Shown: in pieces, positions 33,992 to 44,430 of the stretch
Position numbering within the stretch: the stretch's first letter is position 1
Layout: the number at the start of each line of letters is the position of its first letter
Origin: Smallanthus sonchifolius
Taxonomy: Eukaryota; Streptophyta; Magnoliopsida; Asterales; Asteraceae
Reading direction: 5' to 3'
NCBI GenBank assembly: GCA_023525975.1
Contig: CM042025.1
Span: 2,371,001 to 2,435,000, forward strand
Length of the DNA stretch: 64,000 bases
Notes under the pieces: generated by a model
The model's database searches: none
The model's input: the letters and a program-made list of their open reading frames with translations, nothing else
What the model was told of the DNA's origin: nothing
Program-made: the position numbers and the translations under genes

Positions 33992-36315
33992 GTTAATGAA
34001 TAGTAGCAACTGTGTGACAGCCTGAGAATGGGCCACATGACAGATACTTTTAATTTAACTAAATTTTATTTTCCAGGTTATATTTAATCACATACTTATG
34101 GTTGTCTTCTTCCCCAAAAGCTCCCACAGTCTTCTAAATTTTTTACGTCAGGGTAACAGCCGTTGCGACATGTTTTTGTGTTTGTGTTTTGATATATGGG
34201 ATCGTGACAGAATTCTATGCGCAATGTGCGAGCAAAAAAAAACCTGCTTGTTATGTTTATGTTCAAATCATGTCACGTTGGTCTATGACACACCCTTGGG
34301 CATATTTGTTCATGACTCAGTGTGTGTCGAGTTTGATTTTAATGTTTGTTCTTAACATGTTTTCGAAGTTGTTATCATAAGCTTGTTTTAATCGTTCATT
34401 AGAAGCGTCTAAATCATTGGGTTTTAATCATGTTATGCTATAAAATATGTACGGTCAAATTCCTTAATCATGTATAATAACGTGGTCAAAGTACGAAGCC
34501 TTATCATGTTACTAGTCACATCTTCACTAATTCGTGTAATGTGCATGTTAATGCACGGTAAGGAACTGCGATTCATTTTCTTACACAAAGTTTCTATCTA
34601 AACATTTTTACAAGCAGAGTATAATATAAAATGTGTATGAGAATAACATGTACGACTAGTAAAACTGAGCCCATAAAATATAAACTTATATATATATATA
34701 ATTCATTAACAAGATAATAATTGTTATAATAATAAACAAAAGAAAATTAATGTAGCAAAACGCCGCCATCATTAAAAAGTGAAGTAATAAAAAACGATTT
34801 TTAAATATAATCAAATAAGTTTAAACAAAATTCACAACCAATCATCAAGGCAACTCTCAATTTTAAACAAAATTAAATGAAGAGGCATTATGTATAAAAA
34901 AAATGTCAAACCTGGAGATTGTCGTCGACGATTTTAAACAGTCAAAAATGATTTTAAACCAAATTTTTCGAATACAAACCTGGTGATTGTTGATCATGAT
35001 TTTGCAAATAGCTCAAAATGATTGTCGAACTCGATTGTGAATTGTGATTTTATAGGGGGCAGGGGCGACTGGCGATTGTCATAATTGGGTTAATCAGGCC
35101 CTCTATAACATGTTATTGGGTTTGAAATTTTTTATAAACTTATTGGGTCCCATCTAGAACATGTTGCTTAATTGGGTTTTAAAATGTTTGTCAACTTATT
35201 TTGCTCTCTCTAGATTCTATAATATGTGATTAACTAATAAACGAGATTTTTTTTAAATATATTAATCGACCTACGTACCTAAACACAATGTTTTCATAAC
35301 CCGACTAAACAGCAAACATGCTACTTTACCGGTTTAGTGGTCGAATAAAATTTAAGAATCAAATAACATTATATATAATATAAAATTTTAAACTATATAT
35401 AAACAAAAATATAAAAATAATAAAATTCATTAGATGATGACAAAAAGCTTTTTTAAGCTAAGTCGTCTACTTTTTTTCAAATGATAATTAAATATAAATA
35501 ATTGATAAAATTTAATATCTCCTCTAGCCTACCCTATATATGTTCCTGTATACTTATCTAAAAGACTAAAACCACTATAAGCTAAAACCATTAAAAATTC
35601 ACAAAATCATCTACAAAACCATAAAAGAAACTTAGAAACCGTCAAAAATAAAACATTAAAGAGTCATTATCTCTTTCAAAATAACGGGGTTTTATTTTTT
35701 TTCTTTTTCTCTGTTTTCTTATACTTTTTAGTAAAGTTGTCTTCCTTCATACTATCGTCATCATCACCACCCTTGATCATACCGCATCATATATTTCTTT
35801 ATCTGCTGGTGGAACACGACATCACACTACAGCAAAACTGAATGAAGTGGAAAACCCTCAAAAGAAGGCGGAACAAAACTACAAACACCCCCGAGCTATA
35901 GAAGGTGGAACGAAAACCCTTAAAAAAGTTTTTAGCCCTTAGTATTGGGTCCTGAGCGCTCGCCCACCCGACACACCCTCAGGCCTCAGGGGCGCCCCTG
36001 CACATCTATATACTTGTCACGTTTTAATAAAAATATATTTAAAATGATAAGTAAGAAATAATAAAACATAATCAAATATATATATTTATCAGTGTAACAA
36101 TCTATAAATACGACATATAGATCTTAGTAAAGTAATGAATACTGAGGCTTACTTGAGAATGTATCATGGTTGGCACTAATATACTAACAAGGTCGGGTCA
36201 GGTTACAAAATTTTTGAGTTAATAAAGTTTTAAAATAACTGTAAGTAGATCAAAATCACACACTAGGTAGATCAACATTGCATATAACACTATTTATCAT
36301 CAATTACTAAGTAAG
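33992..36315. other. Intergenic, no gene recognised
   Basis: AT-rich, with a TA microsatellite near 34690-34700 and a block around 34910-35080 with repeated GATTTTAAACA/CTCAAAATGATT phrases. A short plus-strand frame near 34098-34355 has no recognisable family. Confidence 0.5.
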
Positions 36316-37238
36316 TGTAAGAGCACTTAACTTTCGGGTTAGAAGATCCCGCACCACCTTCAAGTTTTGCAATTTGATTACCTAAACATATACACCTAGT
36401 TTAGAAATCTAACCATACATCAAAATCACATTATAATTGGGTTTACAAACCAAATTTCCCATTTCCAACCCAAACTGACCCATTTAAGTTATACTCATAT
36501 TCAAACACCCTCTTTCACCCCAAACTCACCTACTTGAGTTTCATTATCCTTACCTTAACACAAATTTTTATTCAATAATTATTATTAGATTAATTTGGTG
36601 TTCATTCAAGTGTCTAACATCATATAAACACTTAATCATCACTAATTCAACATTCTATCATCATAATCTAAACACCCCTAAATTTCTTCATATGAACCCT
36701 AACTTCTCATAATCAAAATCAAGGGGTTCTAGGATGTTAATCATCATTCTTTACATTTAATTTAGCTAGATTATCAACAATCTAACACTAATTAACCACA
36801 TGCATCATAAATTTCGGATTTCACTCAAAACCCACAAAGAACACATCAATGGTGAAATCAAAAGGAATATAATCACTTACTTGATGTTAGGAAGGTGATG
36901 TGTGAGCCAAAACCTCCACAAAACAAGCTTCAAAGCACGATTTTGCTTCAATTTCGTTTTTCTCCTTTTATTCTTTGCTCAAGAACGACTTCTTTCAACC
37001 AAATGAAATCAATTTTGACTTTCACTAGTCAAATATGGCAGATTTTTCATTTTACACTTTTAGCCCCTCAACTTTCATTTCACCCATTTTATTACATAAT
37101 TAGTTAAAAACTAATATAACCCCATTACTAACTTGAAACCCACTTGTTTCAACTTATTTCTAAAATATTATTTTCACCATAATATTTATTAGAATATTTA
37201 TTTATTTATAACGAAACCCGAATTTTGGTTCGTTACAT
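36316..37238 (-). repeat. Probable solo LTR or LTR fragment
   Basis: On the minus strand this begins TGTAACGAACCAAAATTCGG, a start common in plant gypsy LTRs, and could end at CTTACA near 36316. No internal retroelement sequence adjoins it and no matching 5-bp duplication was found, so boundaries are tentative. Confidence 0.4.
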
Positions 37239-37590
37239 GAAATCACATTATGCAAGCCTTTAAGATAGGCACATTATGCACTCCTTTAAGAACCTGCAGT
37301 TTTTGTATGCAATTACCATTTGGCTTTAACCTGCAGGCACAATATGTAGTCCTTTATGCAAGCCTTTAAGCTAAAACTGCATTGTTATATGCATAAGGTT
37401 CGAGTCTACAGTTTTTGTATGCAATTACCAAAAGGCTTGAACCTGCAGGCACATTATGCAGTCCTTTATGAGGTGGATGTAAGCTAAAACTGCAGCGTGG
37501 CATGCATAAGGTTCAAGCCTGCAGTTTTTGTATGCAATTACCGTTAATGGGTTTTTTAATTGCATGCACATTATACCAGCCTTTTAGCTA
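37239..37590 (+). repeat. Degenerate tandem repeat, about 112-bp unit, three copies
   Basis: The phrase GTTTTTGTATGCAATTACC recurs at 37299, 37411 and 37524 (spacing 112 and 113 bp), with AAGCTAAAACTGCA, TGCATAAGGTTC and TATGCAGTCCTTTA motifs in the same order in each unit. It lies immediately 3' of the GRF zinc-finger pseudogene. Confidence 0.75.
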
Positions 37591-37790
37591 AAACCTCATA
37601 AAACTCAAACAATTTTGTTTGTCAATGCAGTCAGTTTTGTTACATTATGCAAAATGCAATCATATGCATTAATCAACAAACAGATCATAATTTGTATGCA
37701 TTATTCAATAAAAAGCTTCATAAAAATACTTCATTATATTAATAAGATCTCAGTACACAGAAATAAAAGACCTTTACAACATTTTTAGGT

Positions 37791-38182
37791 CTATTTAAAC
37801 AACACAAAGAAAAAGAACACCCAACTAATAACTAAGACAACTTTCAGATTTTGATTTTGAACTTGCTTTTGTCTTGCAGATTCTTCATGCTTGTTCATGG
37901 TTCTGAATAATCCAGGTATAATCTCAACTGCTCTAGAACACATTGGAGGATCTGCCCATCCAACAAATCCACAATTCGATCCCTGAGAATAATTTAGGGG
38001 AAAAAACTTCAGCTTAAAGACGATTAACCATAAATTAGGTTAAGTAGAAGAAGAAACTTAAGAGAGGTACTGACCTTTCGATTGCAGCAATAAAATCAAC
38101 GACCGGGGTTAGTTGATGTCCAAGAAGTGCGTAGAGATGTTAGAGAACCACACGAACACACCGTTTGCCTGAAATTGTCCAT
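37791..38182 (-). pseudogene. GRF-type zinc-finger protein, premature stop
   Basis: Two exons, 38182-38075 and 37982-37791, with GT-AG boundaries and matching phase, encode about 99 residues. The first exon has a CSCG pair and RTSWTSTNPGR, the second has NCGFVGWADP: together these are the GRF zinc-finger pattern (CxCG, TSWT..NPGR, CGFxxW). A TGA at 38098-38096 falls inside the GRF core where an arginine codon (CGA) is expected. The C-terminus is a coiled stretch followed by a hydrophobic tail (VISWVFFFFVLF), a frequent arrangement in plant GRF proteins of unknown function. With the stop, the zinc finger is incomplete, so this is called a pseudogene. Confidence 0.7.
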
Positions 38183-38961
38183 CGTAATCAAGGAAAACGA
38201 CCGGGATGAAACTTTTGGATCGATGGATGTAAGATAGATGAGTAGATTTAGGGGATTTAGGGTTTTTTAAAGTGCAGAGGTGAAGGGAAAAGAAATGGTA
38301 AAATGACAAAAATGCCCCTCACGTGAGGGGCACGTGTGCCTTAAGTAACGGAAAAAATGGATGCCGTTTAAGAGGTGGATGAAAAACGAGACAAAAATGA
38401 AACTATTGGATTAAAAAAGTCAAATTTAAACTTTTGAATTAAAATGGTTACTTTTGATAAACAAGAAGGACTAAAACCGTATTTAACTCTTAATTTTGTT
38501 TTTGTTGGAGCGGGGATGAGTCATGAGTATCACATCTCAACATTATCCAACTGCCCGTTTACAACACTTAAATGGTGATGTCAATTTACACTTGGACGCT
38601 GACGAGATTGACGGCGATGGCTCTTTAACCGTTATAAAGTGACTGCTTTTCCGTTAATGGCGCACGTTAGCCCAAATCACATACCAAAAACACATCTCAC
38701 GAATTCTTCTACTCATTCGAAGGCTTCTCAACAGTATTCATGATTTCATTTATATTTGACTAATTTATGATTTCTTACTGCTTCCCTTAGTTTCAATTCA
38801 CTTGCTGGAGCTTCGAATCTGGAATCCCCAATTTACAAGCTCTGATTCATTTGATTTCAGTGATTTATGAGCATTGTTCGTGATTTTAGCAAGTGATCTA
38901 GCTGCTTTTTTGACCGAATCTCGTAGATCTGAAGCGTTCATCACCGTCGGTGCCGCCGGTG
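38183..38961. other. Upstream region of the receptor kinase gene
   Basis: About 780 bp between the GRF pseudogene and the kinase start. The last 250 bp is probably 5' UTR and promoter. No bounded repeat was seen. Confidence 0.4.
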
Positions 38962-41900
38962 ATGTCGGAAGCTATAAAGTCGCTTGCTGTTTCTTACTGC
39001 ACCGGTGCGATTTTACTTAATTTGTCAATTAATTTCATGTTAATTGCAGTTTTCATCCTTCTGTTTGAAAATTAGGTTTTCATCTATAATGTGACCTCCT
39101 CCGTTAATGTTATGTAACTTTAGGTGTTACTTGTTGATTCCAGTTGATTAAGTTAGGGTTTTCATGGCTTAAACCCTAATTGCTTGTAAATTGTAATCTA
39201 TTTATCGTCAATCCTATTCCAGTTTTTATTTTAAGATATCTAAGGGTAAGATGTTAGGAAATTATTCCCCTTTCGAAATTGATTTCGATTGTTTGCAATA
39301 TGATTCATGATTACTCTGTTTAATTATCCTTCATAATTGAAATTTTGCGTTGTTATGAGTTGTTTTAGTTTTATCCATGGTAGATCTGATTATGCTTCCC
39401 TCATTTAAATTGCAGGATCGGTAAATGATGTCCGGTGTTTCTTGCTGAAACAGTTGCTTATTCTATGTATCATCATATGCGCTGTAGATGCTGGTTTTAC
39501 TGATATCCGAACCGGGGGACAGGTTGTGCATCAACCTAAGAGATGGCTTTCGCACCATGGTTCACCCAAGCTTGTGCTAGCACCAGCTGAACCACCTAAC
39601 TTTAGACCATTGGTGACCTATGCCCACTCTCCTTCTAACTCACATTTGTCAAAACCTTCAATGAGGAAGAGTGAAACTGCACCTCCTGTTTCTGGATTTA
39701 CACCTCCAAGTTTGGCTGATATTGCTCCCAGTCAATCTGGTGCTGGTACATTACCCACTGGCTTAGCCCAGCCACCGTTGTCACCTCATGCATCCAGTAA
39801 GACTTCTTTTTTCTTTTTCTGTTTAACCTTTTCTTTTAAACGTAATTAAAACGGGTGATCATCTAAGTTTTCATTATTTTTCACGATACGTTTTTGTCAG
39901 TATTGACCCATTGTTATGAACGGGCCGATTTGGGTTTTTTTCCTTCTCAAATGGGTCAAATCAAGATAGTCGTCCAATCTTTTTACTGCAACAACCTTTT
40001 AAATTGTTTTATCTAAAGAAGTAAAGAGTTAGGTTTATTATTGTGATCATAAGTAACCCATTATTTATTTATTAAATTATTTTTAAAAAAGTATTTGCGG
40101 GTCAATCCAAACCAAACCAACCTGGATCATTTTGACCCATACTAAAAATGACTTGTATTAACCCGAACTCATTTTGGCTTGTTACAAACCTGCCCTTCCT
40201 GCCCATCGTTCTTGTTTCTTTTGTTAACATTTGTTTGTTTTTCTTTATGGCAGATTGTTGTGGACCTGAAACAGTGCTAAAACGACACACTGAAGGGTGC
40301 CACTGTGTATATCCAATAAAGCTTGACATTCTTCTTTTAAATGTCTCATCGAGCCCAAATTGGGATCAGTTGTTTAAACAATTTGCTACTCAACTTGGTC
40401 TTAGGGTTTCTCAAATTGAGCTAGTAAACTTTTATTTACTCAGTTTATCAAGACTTAATATTTCAATGGATATAACTCCTCACTCAGGAATCAGTTTTTC
40501 TTCCAGTGAAGCTTCTGTAATAAACTCCTCACTTTCTATGCATAGAGTTCATCTAGACCCCAAGCTTGTGGGTGGCTATGAGCTTCTTAATTTAACCTGG
40601 TTCAAGTCTGTTGCTCCTGCTCCGGGTAATCTCTTAATTATGTAATATTAAACATTGTTTGTTAAAAACAAACTTTTCAAATAAATCCCAGTTTTAGCAA
40701 TCAACTTTAAACTAGACACAAAAAAGTTTAGATTAAAATTAATTGTTAAACTAGACGCTTGAAAAAATGTTTTTTTCAAGTTAGCTTAAAATAAATTATT
40801 AAATGTCACATCAAATGCCAAATATGCAAAAGGCAGTAATAAATGTAAGTTGGTTTTCTTCTTTCTATTTTCATAATTTTGCATTTTAATTTCTAATTGT
40901 TACAATATCCTTGCAGCACCTCGTCTCGCTACATCGCCTGCAAAACCACCTCCTTCAGTGCCTTCATCTACAACATCATCAAGCACTTCAAGTAGTGGAA
41001 AACGCCTCAGTTTGATTCTTGTTATTGGAATTGGTGCTGGAATACTTTCGGTTGCTGTTATTTGTGTTCTTATACTTTGTTCATGTGCTTCATGTCGACG
41101 AAAGCCTGAATCATTGCCAAAAGAAACTGGTATGAATTTATGCTAATTATGGACCTCATCTTGATCATCTGGTTATTACGTTTTTCAAATCCTAGATAAT
41201 CAGTTTTTAGTGTTTGCGTGGAGTAAATATGATTACCTGATTATTTAGGAGTCTATATGATCAGTTGAGGAGTAACTGCAACAAAACTGATTGTCTAAGG
41301 CAAAAACAAAAAGGCTATTGTCATAAAATAGTAAAATACTTTGGTTGGTTGTCCCCATAAGTACACTTTTTTAAATGGATTAAGTTTCGTAATTTGATCA
41401 CCATGACTACTTTTTTGCTTATGTGGTGGCTTATCACTATATTACAAACTAGTTTTTTTTTAAATCACCAATATAGCCCATTTTAGAAAAGTATAATTAC
41501 CAAACTAGTCCAGCATCTTATGCGATGGCTTGCCATATCATACTTTTTACCGGCTATACCCCTGTCCAACTAACCCATTTCAAATAAAAATAGTATAATT
41601 AAGGACATTATTGAGAGACCACCAGCCTAACTACCTTGCTATTTTATGACACTTGTTCAAACCAAAATTGCTATAATGCATCTCGTTTAACACTAAGGAG
41701 TTTTAACCTAATCACTATCTCCAAAATCCCCGTTTTGTTACAGCTGGTTATAAAATTCTGATTATTTCACATCACACTCAAAGCTCACATCCAAACACCC
41801 CCTATGTATCTCCTTCAATTTCATACCTTTTTTACCTTTTGAAAACAGATAAGCCAAGGACAATGGAATCTCTTCCAACTGCAGGATCCTTTCCACATCC

Positions 41901-44033
41901 AACTAGTACACGTTTTATTGCATACGAAGAACTGAAAGAAGCAACAAATAACTTCGAACAGGCTAGTCTTCTTGGTGAAGGTGGATTTGGAAGAGTTTTC
42001 AAGGGTGTTTTAAGTGACGGGACCCACGTTGCTATAAAGCGGCTTTCTAGTGGAGGCCAACAAGGCGATAAGGAGTTTTTGGTAGAAGTTGAAATGCTTA
42101 GTAGGTTACATCATCGAAACCTTGTGAAACTCGTTGGTTATTATAGCAACAGAGATAATTCAGAAAATCTTCTTTGTTATGAACTTGTTCCAAATGGAAG
42201 TTTGGAAGCTTGGCTCCATGGTAAGTTTCTCTTATTTCTAATCTAGACAATTAGACATACCTTTCTGTATAATGCTTCGTGTTTAAGGGTATTATTGTCT
42301 TGTTGTAGGCCCGCTAGGGATTAACTGTCCGTTGGATTGGGATACCAGAATGAAGATTGCACTTGATGCTGCAAGAGGACTTGCATATCTACATGAGGAT
42401 TCACAACCTTCTGTTATTCATAGAGATTTTAAGGCTTCTAATATCTTACTAGAAAACAATTTTCATGCTAAAGTTGCAGACTTTGGTCTAGCTAAACAAG
42501 CCCCAGAAGGCAGAGCAACTTATTTGTCTACTCGCGTTATGGGTACATTTGGGTTAGTTCCTATGAAGCTTTTTTGCTATATAAATAAAAGTTTAGGCTT
42601 ATTTTCACATACACACGTCCTTCTAAATTTTGTAATATCATAACTATCCTTTCAAACCCTAAAAATTATCATATTTACTCTTTTCATAGTACATAAAATA
42701 ATATCAATTACTTATGACAGGCAACGAATAGGAAAACAACGTTGTTAGTTGTGAATCATCTCAGCGAATCATATTCTCTTTCTTTATTAGTAAATTTGTC
42801 TGGCTTTTTTATTTACTATGGAACGAGTAAATATTATTTTTGGTTTTTTGAAAGAGTAAATATGACATTACCAAATTATGAACCATTAGAATGATCATAT
42901 GAAATTGCCCCTAACTTTTAAACATGTGATTATCAACATTATAGTAGTTGCTGAGTTGGAATTCATTTACAGGTATGTGGCCCCTGAATATGCTATGACT
43001 GGGCATCTGTTAGTTAAGAGTGATGTGTACAGCTACGGGGTGGTCCTGCTTGAATTGTTGACTGGAAGGAAGCCTGTGGATATGACCCAACCATCAGGAC
43101 AGGAGAACCTCGTCTCTTGGGTGAGTTGTGTTTTTATTTAATTTGTGATTTTAAACTAGAATTTTAAAGATAAGTAAAAGTTTTATAGATGAATTGGAGT
43201 TAATAATACTCAAGAGGTGCATAAATGGCTGGTCGAACGGTTGGGTAAAGGCTTTCGTAATATTTCGATAATAATGTGTTTTTATTAAAAAAAAAGGTTT
43301 ACTAGGTTTTGTTCATTAAAATTATACTTTGGTGAACTTTTGACATGTCTGACCCTTTTCTTTGAAGTTACATTTTTAGATTTTAGATGTTTGACTCCTT
43401 AGGGTAGAGAACATATAATGTATTGAATATGATATCCAAATTATAATATTTTTATAATAGGGTGATTTTTATAAAGAAATGGAGGTTTTGTGCATTAAAA
43501 TACACTTGGACAACTTTCGACCCGTTTGACGTATTTCCTTTTATGCTATTCTTTTATTTTTACCTTTTAGAAATGAAACATAACCTAGATCAACCTATTC
43601 GTAAGTGAACTACCAAAATGAGCACCTGGTCATTACTGACTAAATTTTGGTTATACAGTCGAGGCCAATCCTAAGAGAGAAGGACCGTTTGGAAGAGCTA
43701 GTGGACCCAAAGCTAGGTGGAAAATACCCGATTGAAGATTTGGCTCGGGTTTGTACAATTGCAGCAGCTTGTGTAGCCCCGGAGGCAAACCAACGGCCCA
43801 CCATGGGGGAAGTTGTACAGTCACTAAAAATGGTACAACGTGTAACAGAGTATCAAGACACATCAGCAACAACAAATACACGACCTGCCCAGAAACAATC
43901 ATCAACCACTTTTGAATCAGACGGGACATCTTCTATTTTCTCATCAGGCCCGTACTCGGGCCTAAGTGTATTTGATCATGATAATATTCCACGCGCGACT
44001 CTCTTTTCAGAAGACCTTCATGAAGGCAGATAA
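38962..44033 (+). CDS. Receptor-like kinase, At4g02010 type
   Basis: A plasma-membrane serine/threonine kinase with an extracellular region. Eight exons: 38962-39004, 39416-39796, 40254-40625, 40917-41129, 41849-42220, 42309-42552, 42973-43120 and 43659-44033. All junctions are GT-AG and the CDS is 2,148 bp (715 residues; the Arabidopsis protein is about 725). A hydrophobic N-terminal segment (LLKQLLILCIIICAVDAG) acts as signal or anchor. A Pro/Ser-rich region follows, then a conserved extracellular domain starting CCGPETVLKRHTEGC. The transmembrane helix is at about 296-320. The kinase domain has a GEGGFGRV loop (379-386), Lys400, HRD 498-500 and DFG 518-520, so it should be active. The very short first exon is the least certain part, but it keeps the phase. 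It converges with the CrRLK1L gene. Confidence 0.88.
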
Positions 44034-44305
44034 CTGAACACCCCCATCTTCAAGTCATGATGAAAGAAAGAGGAAAGCGCCTGCGAGTATTGGTATTCCA
44101 GTAATCGCTTTGTACAGTTGTCGGTAGGTATTGTTGTTATGGCGTTTTCCCCTTTGCGACAAGCATAATTAACAGATTTTTGCTAAGAATTCGTTTCTTT
44201 GTTCATGTACTTTTACAATTTCCAAACATGAAATCATTTTTCTTGGATAACCCAGTTTAATCTTCGTTTAAAGTTTACAAAATCCAAATAAATATACATG
44301 AATTT
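44034..44305 (+). other. Probable 3' UTR of the receptor kinase
   Basis: AT-rich, with TTTGTTCATGTACTTTT and an AATAAATATACATG stretch that could serve polyadenylation near 44288. Confidence 0.35.
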
Positions 44306-44378
44306 TGAACAACAGTGTAGTGGTTGTCACGTCAGTCTTACACACTGAAGGTCTCCAGTTCGATCCTGGGCAGCACCA
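44306..44378 (+). pseudogene. tRNA-Val(UAC)-like sequence lacking its 5' acceptor strand
   Basis: From 44315 the D arm (GTG...CAC), an anticodon arm TCAGT-CTTACAC-ACTGA with anticodon TAC, the T arm with TTCGATC loop and the 3' strand CAGCACC-A match a eukaryotic tRNA-Val. The seven bases that should pair with CAGCACC read TGAACAA and pair at only two of seven positions. A T6 run follows. So the 5' acceptor strand has been lost or replaced. It could be a truncated tRNA gene or a SINE-type relic. Confidence 0.65.
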
Positions 44379-44430
44379 AATCATTTTTTGTTTATCTTTT
44401 TTCGCCAATCCAAACAATTTACAACTTCAA

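Noticed and set aside
34098..34380. Two overlapping plus-strand frames with several cysteines
   Set aside because: No domain is recognisable and the sequence lacks splice or promoter context; chance open frames.
36093..37238. Longer LTR starting at TGTAACAATC (36093)
   Set aside because: Neither start gives a matching 5-bp duplication; the shorter boundary at 36316 has the better CTTACA end, so only that was listed with low confidence.
37239..37590. Possible CRISPR-like array
   Set aside because: The genome is a plant nuclear genome and the copies are diverged, 112-bp tandem units without spacers.
39442..39849. A start at 39442 for the receptor kinase
   Set aside because: That codon is TTG. 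Joining an upstream ATG exon at 38962-39004 keeps the frame and gives a complete protein.
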